Numbered from the stretch's first letter, positions 20,091-28,745 are shown. The stretch is DNA of 64,000 bases from DATFQI01 sp963816955 (GCA_963816955.1 CAWFME010000003.1:62001-126000); one strand, 5' to 3'. Notes: generated by a model not told the origin, from the sequence alone. Translations and numbers: made by a program.

Positions 20091-21640
20091 GCGCGCCGCT
20101 CACGCTCGGCACCGCCGGCCACATCGACCACGGCAAGACCGCGCTGATCAGCGCGCTCACGGGGGTCGACACCGACCGGCTGCCCGAGGAGCAGGAGCGG
20201 GGCATCTCGATCGAGCTGGGCTACGCGCCGCTGACGCTGCCCGGCGGGCGGCGGCTGTCGGTCGTGGACGTGCCCGGCCACGAGCGCTTCGTGCGCACGA
20301 TGGTGGCCGGCGCGACGGGGATCGACCTGTTCCTGATGACCGTCGCGGCCGACGACGGCGTGATGCCGCAGACGCGCGAGCACGCGGCCGTGCTGGACGC
20401 GCTCGGGGTGGCGACGGGCGTCGTCGCGGTGACCAAGGCCGACCTCGCCGACCCGGCACGTGCTGTGGAGGAGGCGGCGGCGCTGCTGCCGGGCGCCGAG
20501 GCCGTCCCCGTATCGGCGCGCACCGGCGCCGGGCTCGACGCGCTCGCGGCGGCGCTGGAGCGCGCGGCGGGCGGGCTGCCGGGCCGCGCGGGCGCCGGCG
20601 GCCGGCTCGTGCTGCACGTGGACCGGGCCTTCACGATCCGGGGCGCGGGCACGGTCGTGACGGGCACGCTGTGGTCGGGCGGCGCGAGCCGCGGCGACGC
20701 CGTCGAGCTGCTCCCCTCGGGCCGCCGCGCGCGGGTGCGCGGCGTGCAGGTCCACGACGCGACCGTCGACCGCGCCGAGGCCGGCCAGCGGGTCGCCCTC
20801 AACCTCGTCGGCGTCGCGGTCGACGAGGTCGCGCGAGGAGATGTCGTCGTCGCCGCCGCGCCGGCGGGTCGCGCCGGCTCGGCCGCAGCGGGCGGGACCG
20901 GTGCGGCCGGTGCGGGCGGGCTGCCGGTGGTGTCGTACCGGCTCGACGCCGCGCTGGAGTGGGCTTCGCCCGACGTGAGGCCCGCGGGCGGCGCGCGCGT
21001 GGCCGTCCACCACGGCACGCGCGAGGTCGCCGCGCGGCTCGCGGAGCTCGGCGGGCGCTACGCGCAGCTGCGGCTCGAGCGGCCGCTGGTCACGCGGGCC
21101 GGAGACCGGATGGTGATCCGCTCGCTGGCGCCGCCGGACACGCTCGGCGGGGGCGTGGTGCTCGACCCCGAGCCCTCGCGCCACGGGCCCTCGCGCGACC
21201 TGCTGGCCCGCCTGGCGCGGCTCGAGCGCGGCGAGGCCGAACCCGCCCCGGCGCCCACGCAGCCCGCCCCCGCGCCGGAGCCGGAGCCGGTGGGTCTGTC
21301 GCCGGCCGCGCTCGCGGTCGAGGAGGAGCTGCGCGCCGCTGGCGCCGAGCCGCCGCTCGACGCCGACCTGGACGCCGCCGAGGAGCTCGCGGCGCTGCGG
21401 GCGGCGGGCCGCGCGGTCCGGCTCGGGCCGGCGATGCACGTCCACCCCGAGGCGCTCGACGCCGTCCGCGCGCGCGTCGTCGCCCTGCTCGAGGTTGACG
21501 GTGAGCTCACGCTCGCGCGCCTGCGCGACGAGCTCTCCACCTCGCGCAAGTACGCGCAGGCGCTGCTCGAGCACTTCGACGCCGAGAAGCTCACGCTCCG
21601 CCGCGGCGACGTGCGCGTGCTGCGCCGCCGCCGCGGCTAG
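20087..21640 (+). CDS. selB: Selenocysteine-specific translation elongation factor
   Basis: A 517-residue GTPase that delivers Sec-tRNA(Sec) to UGA codons marked by a SECIS hairpin. The G domain shows GHIDHGKTALISALTG (G1), ERGISIELGYA (G2), DVPGHERFVRTM (G3), VTKAD (G4) and SARTG (G5). EF-Tu-like barrel domains follow (AFTIRGAGTVVTGTL). After a Pro/Ala/Glu-rich linker the C-terminal winged-helix part is short and ends in the SelB signature STSRKYAQALLEHFD. E. coli SelB has about 614 residues with four winged helices, so one or two appear to be missing here. Start GTG 20087 lies inside the end of selA. Confidence 0.95.
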   Translation: MSAPLTLGTAGHIDHGKTALISALTGVDTDRLPEEQERGISIELGYAPLTLPGGRRLSVVDVPGHERFVRTMVAGATGIDLFLMTVAADDGVMPQTREHAAVLDALGVATGVVAVTKADLADPARAVEEAAALLPGAEAVPVSARTGAGLDALAAALERAAGGLPGRAGAGGRLVLHVDRAFTIRGAGTVVTGTLWSGGASRGDAVELLPSGRRARVRGVQVHDATVDRAEAGQRVALNLVGVAVDEVARGDVVVAAAPAGRAGSAAAGGTGAAGAGGLPVVSYRLDAALEWASPDVRPAGGARVAVHHGTREVAARLAELGGRYAQLRLERPLVTRAGDRMVIRSLAPPDTLGGGVVLDPEPSRHGPSRDLLARLARLERGEAEPAPAPTQPAPAPEPEPVGLSPAALAVEEELRAAGAEPPLDADLDAAEELAALRAAGRAVRLGPAMHVHPEALDAVRARVVALLEVDGELTLARLRDELSTSRKYAQALLEHFDAEKLTLRRGDVRVLRRRRG

Positions 21641-22581
21641 GGCCGCGGCTCCGCCGGGGGCGCGGCCGCCGGCTCTGCGCGACCGTCGAGCGGCAGCAGC
21701 ACGTCTTCGCGGCTGTAGTGCCCGACGGCGTCGAACCAGCGCTTGGCGTGCAGGCCGGCGCGCAGGTCGCAGTCGGCGAGGAGCATGCCCTCCTCGCCGT
21801 AGAGCGGGCCGGCGATCACCTCGCCCCAGGTCGGCTCGATGATCGCCGCGCCGCCGCGGCCGTACACGCGGTCGCGCTCGACCGGCACCGGGAAGTCCTC
21901 GCCGAACGCGCTGCCCGGGATGTACTGCGGCGCGGAGACCACGAACGCGCCCGACTCGATCGCGATGTGCCGCATCGACGCCAGCCAGCCGTCGGAGTCG
22001 TCGGCGGTCGGCGCGACCCAGATCTGCGGCCCGCCGCGGTACACCGTGTAGCGCGCGAGCGGCATCCGGTTCTCCCAGCAGATCAGCCCGCCGATCCGGC
22101 CGGCGGGCGTCTCGACCACCTGCAGGTCGTCGCCGGCGCCGATGCCGTGGAAGAGCCGCTCGTGCTGGGTCGGCATCAGCTTGCGATGGCGGTGCAGCAG
22201 GCCGTCCGGGCCCAGCAGGAGCAGCGTGTTGTAGAGCGTCCCGGGCCGCTCCCGCTCGCGTTCGTTGACGCCGATCGCCGCGTGCAGGCCGTGGGCCGCG
22301 CAGGCCGCCACGAGCTCGTCCACCAGCGGCCCCGGCACGTCGACGGCGTTCTCCCACAGGCGCTCCCACAGCTCGTCCCAGCCCGCGAAGCGCGCGGCGT
22401 CGGAGGCCCAGCGGTTGGAGGGATAGAGCGGCACGAAGGTCTCGGGCAGCACCGCGAGCTCCGCCCCGCGGGCCGCCGCCTCGCCGAGCAGCCGCACCGC
22501 CTTCTCCACCGACCCCTGCGCATCCAGGATCTGCGGCGTGGCCTGGATCGCGGCCACCCGCACGGAGCGCAGCTCGGTCAT
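21637..22581 (-). CDS. Nitrilase-superfamily carbon-nitrogen hydrolase
   Basis: A 314-residue enzyme with the Glu-Lys-Cys catalytic triad of the superfamily: E47 in LPETF, K134 in HRKLMPTQHE and C168 in ICWEN. Gly-rich GRIGGLICWENRMPLARY and the WVAPTADDSDGW segment resemble true nitrilases and cyanide hydratases more than amidases. It would hydrolyse a nitrile or amide to acid and ammonia in the cytoplasm; the substrate is unknown. Start ATG 22581 follows TACCGT by 7 bases. The 3' end overlaps selB convergently by 4 bases. Confidence 0.92.
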   Translation of the reverse strand: MTELRSVRVAAIQATPQILDAQGSVEKAVRLLGEAAARGAELAVLPETFVPLYPSNRWASDAARFAGWDELWERLWENAVDVPGPLVDELVAACAAHGLHAAIGVNERERERPGTLYNTLLLLGPDGLLHRHRKLMPTQHERLFHGIGAGDDLQVVETPAGRIGGLICWENRMPLARYTVYRGGPQIWVAPTADDSDGWLASMRHIAIESGAFVVSAPQYIPGSAFGEDFPVPVERDRVYGRGGAAIIEPTWGEVIAGPLYGEEGMLLADCDLRAGLHAKRWFDAVGHYSREDVLLPLDGRAEPAAAPPAEPRP

Positions 22582-22588
22582 ATGCGCG

Positions 22589-22594
22589 ACGGTA
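22589..22594 (-). promoter_or_regulatory. -10 element (TACCGT) of the nitrilase gene
   Basis: TACCGT on the minus strand ends 7 bases before ATG 22581. Confidence 0.5.
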
Positions 22595-22630
22595 CGGGAC
22601 CGCGGGCGATCCCGCAAACCGCCGCGCTCG

Positions 22631-22636
22631 TACGCT
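22631..22636 (+). promoter_or_regulatory. -10 element (TACGCT) of the Cys/Lys-rich small protein gene
   Basis: TACGCT ends 6 bases before GTG 22643. It supports this short start over longer alternatives that would read back into the nitrilase gene. Confidence 0.5.
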
Positions 22637-22642
22637 CGGAGC

Positions 22643-22825
22643 GTGGCCAAGAAGCGGGTCGTCAAGCCGAAGAAGCGCTGCTGCAAGTCCAAGCCGCGCT
22701 GCAAGCGCTGCCCCGTCGTGTGCAAGCGGCTGGCCACCCAGGGCCTCGCCGCAAAGCGCGACGACGGGCGCTTCGTGCTGTCCAAGCAGCTGCGCAAGAA
22801 GCAGCTCAAAGCCGCGCGCGCCTAG
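22643..22825 (+). CDS. Small Cys/Lys-rich protein
   Basis: A 60-residue, strongly basic protein with five cysteines near the N-terminus in the pattern KKRCCKSKPRCKRCPVVCKR. CC-x5-C-x2-C-x4-C could bind zinc or another metal, and the many Lys/Arg residues suggest binding to RNA or DNA. I recall similar small proteins of unknown function in actinobacteria, but no function is known to me. The start GTG 22643 is set by the -10 element 6 bases upstream. It ends 24 bases before the UDP-glucuronate decarboxylase gene, which has its own -10 element. Confidence 0.75.
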   Translation: MAKKRVVKPKKRCCKSKPRCKRCPVVCKRLATQGLAAKRDDGRFVLSKQLRKKQLKAARA

Positions 22826-22835
22826 CTCCCGGCGC

Positions 22836-22841
22836 TATCCT
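22836..22841 (+). promoter_or_regulatory. -10 element (TATCCT) of the UDP-glucuronate decarboxylase gene
   Basis: TATCCT ends 8 bases before ATG 22850. Confidence 0.55.
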
Positions 22842-22849
22842 GCGCGCCC

Positions 22850-23800
22850 ATGGCCACCTGTCTCGTCACTGGTGGCGCGGGATTCCTCGGGTCGCACCTG
22901 TGCGACGAGCTGCTCCGTCGCGGTCACCGCGTGATCTGCGTCGACAACTTCGAGACGGGCTCCCTCGCCAACATCGAGCACATCCGCGTGCCCGAGTTCG
23001 TGTACCTGCAGCACGACATCATCGACCCGTTCTACGTCGACGAGCCGATCGACTTCGTCTACCACTTCGCCTCGCCGGCGTCGCCGATCGACTACCTGCG
23101 CCTGCCGCTGCACACGCTCAAGGTCGGCGCCTACGGGACCCACAACGCGCTCGGGCTGGCCAAGCACCACCGCGCCCGCTTCCTGACGGCCTCCACCTCG
23201 GAGGTCTACGGCGACCCCCAGGTCCACCCGCAGCCCGAGACCTACTGGGGCCACGTGAACCCGATCGGCCCGCGCGGGGTCTACGACGAGGCCAAGCGCT
23301 ATGCCGAGGCGCTGACGATGGCCTACCACCGCCAGCAGGGCGTCGACACCGCGATGGTGCGGATCTTCAACACCTACGGGCCGCGCATGCGCCCGCACGA
23401 CGGCCGGGCGATCCCGACCTTCATGCGCCAGGCGCTGCAGGACCGTCCGATCACGGTGTTCGGCGACGGGTCCCAGACCCGGTCGTTCTGCTACGTATCC
23501 GACCTGATCGACGGGATCATCCGGCTCGCCGACTCCGGGCTGCACTACCCGGTCAACATCGGCAACCCGAACGAGTTCACGCTGCTCGAGCTGGCCGAGG
23601 CGGTCATCGACGTCACCGGCTCGCGGTCGGAGATCGTCCACGAGGCGCTCCCGACCGACGACCCGCAGGTCCGCCAGCCCGACATCACGCTCGCCCGGGA
23701 GAAGCTCGGCTGGGAGCCGAAGGTCGAGCTTCGCGAAGGGCTGGCGCGCACGCTGGAGGAATCCGGCTCCGAAGCCCTTACGGGCGCCGGCACCCGCTAG
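22850..23800 (+). CDS. UDP-glucuronate decarboxylase (UDP-xylose synthase type)
   Basis: A 316-residue short-chain dehydrogenase/reductase of the extended class. It has the NAD-binding GGAGFLGSHLCDEL at residues 8-21 and the catalytic YDEAKR. The segments FASPASPIDY, STSEVYGDPQVHPQPETYWG, HVNPIGPRGVYDEAKR and NTYGPRMRPHDGR are those of UDP-glucuronate decarboxylases that make UDP-xylose rather than of UDP-glucose 4-epimerases. Product would feed the surface polysaccharide pathway that starts with the next gene. Confidence 0.88.
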   Translation: MATCLVTGGAGFLGSHLCDELLRRGHRVICVDNFETGSLANIEHIRVPEFVYLQHDIIDPFYVDEPIDFVYHFASPASPIDYLRLPLHTLKVGAYGTHNALGLAKHHRARFLTASTSEVYGDPQVHPQPETYWGHVNPIGPRGVYDEAKRYAEALTMAYHRQQGVDTAMVRIFNTYGPRMRPHDGRAIPTFMRQALQDRPITVFGDGSQTRSFCYVSDLIDGIIRLADSGLHYPVNIGNPNEFTLLELAEAVIDVTGSRSEIVHEALPTDDPQVRQPDITLAREKLGWEPKVELREGLARTLEESGSEALTGAGTR

Positions 23801-23889
23801 CCGCCGGCGCGCCCGACCGGGCGGCTCCATGTGAGACGAATCCGTGTCCAGACACCAAACCGCGATACAAACGAGCGCCCACCGCGTTG

Positions 23890-25443
23890 ATGGGGGCGGA
23901 GCCACAGTTGGCTGACGCACCCTCACAGACCCAGGATCCGCCGTCGCGGGCCCAGCAGCCGCCTGCCGCGGGCCCGCCGCCGATCGTGCTCCCGCCCGTC
24001 GACGTCCGTCGCAAGCGGCCGCCGCTGCTGTCCTTCCTGCTGCGGCTGGAGACGTTCCGCCGGGCCTCGCGGGTGGTGTCGCTGCTGGTGCTCGACTTCC
24101 TCGCGCTCTACGCGTCGATCTTCACCGCCCTGATGGTCAAGGCGGTGCTGCGCAACGGCGACTGGGCCTGGCACGCCTCCAGCGTGGAGACACGCGAGAC
24201 GATCGCCTTCGCCTACCTCGTGATGGTGCTGCTGTTCGCGCGCGGCGAGATGTACGCGGAGCGCGCCCAGCGCCCCGGCCTGCCGCGGATCGTGACCAGC
24301 CTCTTCCAGGTCATGGTCGTGGCGCTCGTGTTCGCGGTCGTCAACGGCGAGAGCTACTCGAGCTACTACGTCTTCTACGGCACGCTCGCCTTCGCGATCG
24401 TGATGGTCGGCGGCGCCCGCAACCTCTACGAGCGCGCCACAGGCGTCCTGCTGCGCGCGGCCGGGTACCGCCGCCGCGCGGTGCTCGTCGGCTCGGGCAA
24501 GCACATCGAGGACGTCGCCCACGCGCTGACCGCCGAGGTGCACGCGCCGGTCGAGATGGTCGGGTTCATCTCGCTCACGCCGCGCCCGGACAACGGGCTG
24601 CGCTCGCTCGGCCGGATCGACGACCTGCCCGAGGTGCTCGACGCGCACCGCGTGCAGGAGGTGATCATCGCCGACCCCGACTTCCCCGAGGAGCGCGCGG
24701 TCGAGCTCGTCGACCAGTGCCACCGCCGCGGCGTGACCGTGCGGATCGCGCCGTCGACGATGGAGATCCTCGTCCACCGCGCGGAGTTCGTGCCCGGCGC
24801 GTCGGTGCCGCTGTTCGAGCTGCGCCCGCCCGTCTTCGACGGCGTCGACTACATCGTCAAGCGCACGTTCGACTTCTGCCTCTCGGCGCTGCTGATCCTG
24901 TTCCTGAGCCCGCTGCTGCTCGCCTGCGCCGCCGCCGTCCGGCTGTCCTCGCGCGGGCCGATCCTGTACCGCTCGATCCGCCCCGGGATCGGCGGCGAGC
25001 CGTTCGCCTGCTTCAAGTTCCGCACCATGCGCTGGGACGCGGGCCAGCTCCAGGCCGACCTGGAGGCCTCCAACGAGGCCACGGGCCCGCTGTTCAAGAT
25101 CCGCGAGGACCCGCGGGTCACGCGCGTGGGGGCGTTCCTGCGCCGCTACTCGCTCGACGAGCTGCCCCAGCTGTTCAACGTGGTCGCGGGCCAGATGTCG
25201 CTCGTCGGCCCGCGCCCGCTGCCCCAGCGCGACTTCGACCAGCTCGAGGAGTGGCACAAGAAGCGCTACCTCGTGCTGCCCGGCGTGACCGGGCTGTGGC
25301 AGGTCTCGGGGCGCTCGGAGCTGGACTTCGACGACCTCGTGCGGCTCGACTTCCTCTACCTCGAGCGCTGGTCGGTCGGCCTCGACCTCACGATCCTGCT
25401 GAAGACCATCCCGGCCGTTCTGTCGCGCCGGGGCGCCTTCTAG
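23890..25443 (+). CDS. Polyprenyl-phosphate glycosyl-1-phosphate transferase (WbaP/WcaJ type)
   Basis: A 517-residue membrane enzyme that starts polysaccharide repeat synthesis by moving a hexose-1-phosphate onto undecaprenyl phosphate. A proline-rich N-terminus is followed by four membrane segments, a Rossmann-like CoA-binding-type domain (RRAVLVGSGKHIEDVAHALT), another membrane helix, and the catalytic bacterial sugar transferase domain with KFRTMRWDA, YSLDELPQLFNV, SLVGPRPL and PGVTGLWQVSGR. ATG 23890 is chosen as the first start that gives this domain layout. It precedes an M28 peptidase by 4 bases. Upstream, 23801-23889 has the palindrome GTGTCCAGACAC but no clear -10 element. Confidence 0.93.
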   Translation: MGAEPQLADAPSQTQDPPSRAQQPPAAGPPPIVLPPVDVRRKRPPLLSFLLRLETFRRASRVVSLLVLDFLALYASIFTALMVKAVLRNGDWAWHASSVETRETIAFAYLVMVLLFARGEMYAERAQRPGLPRIVTSLFQVMVVALVFAVVNGESYSSYYVFYGTLAFAIVMVGGARNLYERATGVLLRAAGYRRRAVLVGSGKHIEDVAHALTAEVHAPVEMVGFISLTPRPDNGLRSLGRIDDLPEVLDAHRVQEVIIADPDFPEERAVELVDQCHRRGVTVRIAPSTMEILVHRAEFVPGASVPLFELRPPVFDGVDYIVKRTFDFCLSALLILFLSPLLLACAAAVRLSSRGPILYRSIRPGIGGEPFACFKFRTMRWDAGQLQADLEASNEATGPLFKIREDPRVTRVGAFLRRYSLDELPQLFNVVAGQMSLVGPRPLPQRDFDQLEEWHKKRYLVLPGVTGLWQVSGRSELDFDDLVRLDFLYLERWSVGLDLTILLKTIPAVLSRRGAF

Positions 25444-25447
25444 CGCC

Positions 25448-26224
25448 GTGCTGGCGGAGGCGGCGGCGCTGCTCGCGCTCGCCGCGCCCGGCGACGCGGC
25501 GTACTCGTTCGCGGTCTCCGTCGCGCGCGACGGCCCACGGCCCGCCGGCTCCGCGGCCGAGGCGCGGACGCACCGGCGGGTGGCGCAGCGCTTCCGCGCC
25601 GCCGGGCTGACCGTGCGCATCCAGCGCTTCTCCACGCCGCGCGGGCGCTCGCGCAACGTGATCGGCGTGCGCGAAGGCCACGGCGACTGCCTGCGCGTGC
25701 TGATGGCCCACACCGACTCGATGCCCTCGACGCCCGGCGCGGAGGACAACGCGTCGGGGCTGGGCGCGCTCGTCGCGCTCGCGCCGCGGCTGCGCGGGCC
25801 CGAGTGCGACGTCTGGCTCGTGGCCACGGGGGCCGAGGAGCGGCTCTACACGGGCTCGCCCGACCACCTGGGAGCGCGGGCGCTGGCGCCGCAGGTGCCG
25901 CGCAAGCGGCTCCGCTACGCGCTCTCGCTCGACGAGGTCGGCACGAGCGCGCGGCTGCGCCTGCGCTCCCCCGTCGCCGCCCCGCGCCGCGGCGTGGAGC
26001 GGGAGCTGCTGCGCGCGGCGGCGCCTGCGGGCGCCCGCATGGACTGGCAGCGCGACTCCGGCACGGGCAACTCCGACCACCGCGAGCTCGAGCTGGCGGG
26101 CCGGCGCGCGGTCAAGCTCGGCGGCGTGGACAACCCGTGCCGCCACGAGCCCTGCGACACGGCCGGCCGGCTGCGCAAGGGCGCGTTCCGCGCGGTGCTG
26201 CGGGTGCTCGACCGGGTGCTCTAG
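25448..26224 (+). CDS. M28-family zinc peptidase
   Basis: A 258-residue protein with the metal-ligand set of M28 aminopeptidases: H88 in AHTDS, D100 in AEDNASG, E130/E131 in TGAEE, and a late histidine in SDHRELE. A PA or other extra domain is absent. The first 17 residues are hydrophobic and Ala-rich and could be a weak signal sequence. The start GTG 25448 lies 4 bases after the glycosyl-1-phosphate transferase stop, so both are in one operon, though the link in function is unclear. Confidence 0.82.
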   Translation: MLAEAAALLALAAPGDAAYSFAVSVARDGPRPAGSAAEARTHRRVAQRFRAAGLTVRIQRFSTPRGRSRNVIGVREGHGDCLRVLMAHTDSMPSTPGAEDNASGLGALVALAPRLRGPECDVWLVATGAEERLYTGSPDHLGARALAPQVPRKRLRYALSLDEVGTSARLRLRSPVAAPRRGVERELLRAAAPAGARMDWQRDSGTGNSDHRELELAGRRAVKLGGVDNPCRHEPCDTAGRLRKGAFRAVLRVLDRVL

Positions 26225-26231
26225 CCGCCGG

Positions 26232-26990
26232 CTAGAGCACGGGAACCAGCGCACCGTCCTCGGGAACCGTCACGCGGCCCTGGAGGCCGGTCTCGTGCAG
26301 GCGCTGGTGCAGGTCGGCGCGGGTCTGCAGGCAGTGGTTGATCGCCTCGAGGTGCACGGCGACCACGCGCGCGCCGGGCGCGTGCTCCACGACGGCGGCG
26401 ATGTCGGCGTCGGTCATCGTGATCTCCTCGCCCTCCGTGAAGCGGGCGCCGCCGGCGTTGACCACGACCACGTCCGGGGCGTGCTCGTCGAGCGCGGCCG
26501 CGACCTCCTCGCACCAGACGGTGTCGCCGGCGACGTAGAGCGTGGGCTCGCCCGGCGCGCCGACGACGAAGCCGGACACGGGCGCGAGCATCTCCGCGAT
26601 CTCGCCCGTGCCGTGGCGGCCGTCCGTGCGCGCGACGGTCACCCCGTCCACCTCCGTAGTCGCGGCGACCGGCCGCACGTCCGTGAACCCGCGGTCGCGC
26701 AGGACGCCCTCGTCGGCCGGCTGGCACAGCACCGGCACGTCCTTGGCCAGCAGGTCGACGGCGGTCTCGTCGAGGTGGTCGGCGTGCAGGTGGGTCACGA
26801 GCACGGCGTCGAGGTTGCGCACGATCAGCTCGGCGGGCTCGGGCAGCTCGACGAGCGGGTTGCGGCGGTCGTTCGGCGTGTTCGCCACGGGCGGCCGGGC
26901 GCCGGCCGGGTCCAGCATCGGGTCGACGAGCAGGCAGCGGCCGGCCAGCTCGACCAGCAGGGTGGCGTGCCGGATCAGCCGCAACCGCAT
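26232..26990 (-). CDS. Metallo-beta-lactamase-fold hydrolase (UlaG-like)
   Basis: A 252-residue metal-dependent hydrolase. It has an early HATLLVELAGRCLLVDPML segment, the metal-binding THLHADHLD motif, LYVAGDTVW and a late VHLEAINH with the last histidine ligand. The form resembles the L-ascorbate lactonase/UPF0173 group of MBL proteins. Substrate unknown. ATG 26990 follows a CAGAAT hexamer by 8 bases. It is divergent from the response regulator gene. Confidence 0.85.
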   Translation of the reverse strand: MRLRLIRHATLLVELAGRCLLVDPMLDPAGARPPVANTPNDRRNPLVELPEPAELIVRNLDAVLVTHLHADHLDETAVDLLAKDVPVLCQPADEGVLRDRGFTDVRPVAATTEVDGVTVARTDGRHGTGEIAEMLAPVSGFVVGAPGEPTLYVAGDTVWCEEVAAALDEHAPDVVVVNAGGARFTEGEEITMTDADIAAVVEHAPGARVVAVHLEAINHCLQTRADLHQRLHETGLQGRVTVPEDGALVPVL

Positions 26991-27002
26991 CGAGAGGGAT
27001 TC

Positions 27003-27031
27003 TGCACCAAACCTGCACGGGATCCGTGCAC
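27003..27031. promoter_or_regulatory. Repeated TGCAC operator candidate before the two-component operon
   Basis: Direct repeats of TGCAC start at 27003 and 27014, an 11-base spacing typical of OmpR/PhoB-type binding sites. The second one is also the left arm of a perfect inverted repeat, TGCACGG-GAT-CCGTGCA (27014-27030). It lies between the divergent MBL and response regulator genes and could be an autoregulatory site. Confidence 0.45.
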
Positions 27032-27063
27032 GGCTCGCATACGCTCCTGGCACACTCGGCGCC

Positions 27064-27744
27064 ATGGCCGCTCCGCTCATCTGCGTGGTCGAGGACGAGT
27101 CCGTCATCGCCGCCGCCGTGGCCGCCCGCCTGCGCGCCGAGGGATTCGACGTCGAGGTCGCCCACGACGGGCCCGCCGGCGTCGACCTCTGCGAGCGCGT
27201 GCGCCCGGACCTGGTGGTGCTCGACGTGATGCTCCCCGGGATGGATGGGCTGGAGGTCTGTCGCCGGGTGCAGCGCGGGGGTGGGCGGGGTCCTATTCCC
27301 GTGCTGATGCTGACCGCGCGCGGCGAGGAGACCGACGTGCTCGTCGGGCTCGGCGTCGGCGCCGACGACTACATGACCAAGCCGTTCTCTCCCCGCGAGC
27401 TCGTCGCGCGGGTGCGGGCGCTCCTGCGGCGCGTCGAGCGCCGGCCCGCACCCGCCGGCGACGCCGTGCGCGTGGGCCAGCTCGAGCTCGACCCGTCGAC
27501 CCGCCGCGTGCACGTCGACGGCACGCCGGTGCACCTCACCCCGACCGAGTTCGACCTGCTGGCGCTGCTCGCGGCGCGCCCCGGCGTCGTCTACACGCGC
27601 GAGCAGCTGCTGGCGGACGTCTGGGGCTGGCGCGACGGCTCGGGCCAGCGGACCGTCGACTCGCACGTGCGCGGCCTGCGGGCCAAGCTCGGCGCAGGGC
27701 TCGTCCGCACGGTCCACGGCGTCGGCTACGCGCTGGAGACGTGA
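27064..27744 (+). CDS. OmpR/PhoB-family response regulator
   Basis: A 226-residue DNA-binding regulator. The receiver domain has the acidic pair E10/D11, phospho-acceptor D54 in LVVLDVMLPGMDG, and the conserved lysine in YMTKPFSPRELVARV. The C-terminal winged helix shows LTPTEFDLLALLAARPGVVYTRE and TVDSHVRGLRAKLG. ATG 27064 gives a standard length. The stop overlaps the start of the kinase gene as GTGA, so the pair is co-translated. The operator-like repeats upstream may be its own target. Confidence 0.94.
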   Translation: MAAPLICVVEDESVIAAAVAARLRAEGFDVEVAHDGPAGVDLCERVRPDLVVLDVMLPGMDGLEVCRRVQRGGGRGPIPVLMLTARGEETDVLVGLGVGADDYMTKPFSPRELVARVRALLRRVERRPAPAGDAVRVGQLELDPSTRRVHVDGTPVHLTPTEFDLLALLAARPGVVYTREQLLADVWGWRDGSGQRTVDSHVRGLRAKLGAGLVRTVHGVGYALET

Positions 27745-28745
27745 GCTTGCGCCCGCTGGACCCGCTGCGCTCGATCAAGGTCAAGCTCGGCGTGGTGATC
27801 GTCGCGACGGTGGTCGGCACCGTGCTCGTGCTGGCGCTCGGCCGGCGCGCGGGCCTCGACCTCGAGTGGCGGGTCGCGCTGGCGACGGCGCTCGGGCTGG
27901 CGATGGTGCAGTTCCTCGCCCGCGGGATGACCTCCCCGCTGCGCGACATGGCCGCCGCCGCGAGCGCGATGGCCCGCGGCGACTACGACCGCCGCGTGCG
28001 CGCGACCGCGCGCGACGAGGTCGGCGAGCTGGCGCGCGCGTTCAATGCGATGGCGGCCGACCTCGCGGACGTCGAGCGGATGCGGCGCGACCTGGTCGCC
28101 AACGTCTCGCACGAGCTGCGCACGCCGATCGGCGCGCTGCAGGCGCTGCTGGAGAACCTCGCGGACGGGGTCGAGCGGACCGACCCGGCGGCGATCCGGA
28201 CCGCGCTGGCGCAGACCGAGCGGCTCGGCCGGCTCGTGGAGCAGCTGCTCGACCTGTCCCGGCTCGAGAGCGGCGGGCTCGCGCTCGCGCCGGTCTCGTT
28301 CGGCGTCCGCGACCTGCTCGAGCAGGCGACGCGCGAGTGCGAGCTCGGCGAGCGCCCCGTGCGGCTGAAGGTGTGCGTGCAGCCCGGCGATCTGTACGCC
28401 ACGGGCGACCCCGAGCGTATGCACCAGGTGGTGGCGAACCTGCTCGACAACGCGGTCCGGCACTCGCCGCCCGAGGGGCGCGTGTGGCTGAGCGCGCACG
28501 CCGCGGGCGGCCTGACGCGGATCGAGGTCTGCGACGAGGGCCCCGGCATCGCCCCGCACGAGGCCGAGCGCGTGTTCGAGCGCTTCTACCGCGCCGACGC
28601 CGCCCGCAACGGGGCCGGCAGCGGGCTGGGGCTGGCGATCGCGCGCTGGATCGTCGACGCACACGGCGGGGCGATCCGCGCCGAGGCGAGCGATGCGGCG
28701 GCGGGCGGGACTGGTTGTCGCATGGTCGTGGAGCTGCCGGCGTGA
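27741..28745 (+). CDS. Sensor histidine kinase with minimal extracellular part
   Basis: A 334-residue membrane kinase. Two membrane helices (about residues 15-34 and 43-60) are separated by only about 8 residues, so there is no real periplasmic sensor domain; sensing is likely within the membrane or by a partner. A HAMP domain follows (TSPLRDMAAAASAMARGDYD), then the DHp helix with H124 in NVSHELRTPIGALQ, and the ATPase domain with VVANLLDNAVRHSP (N box), DEGPGIAP (G1), FERFYRAD (F box) and GSGLGLAI (G2). GTG 27741 overlaps the regulator stop; its own stop overlaps the next gene. Confidence 0.93.
   Translation: MSLRPLDPLRSIKVKLGVVIVATVVGTVLVLALGRRAGLDLEWRVALATALGLAMVQFLARGMTSPLRDMAAAASAMARGDYDRRVRATARDEVGELARAFNAMAADLADVERMRRDLVANVSHELRTPIGALQALLENLADGVERTDPAAIRTALAQTERLGRLVEQLLDLSRLESGGLALAPVSFGVRDLLEQATRECELGERPVRLKVCVQPGDLYATGDPERMHQVVANLLDNAVRHSPPEGRVWLSAHAAGGLTRIEVCDEGPGIAPHEAERVFERFYRADAARNGAGSGLGLAIARWIVDAHGGAIRAEASDAAAGGTGCRMVVELPA

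Noticed and set aside
22500..22642. A 95-residue version of the Cys/Lys-rich protein beginning at 22538
   Set aside because: The extra N-terminal part reads through the opposite-strand nitrilase start and its promoter, whereas GTG 22643 has its own -10 element.
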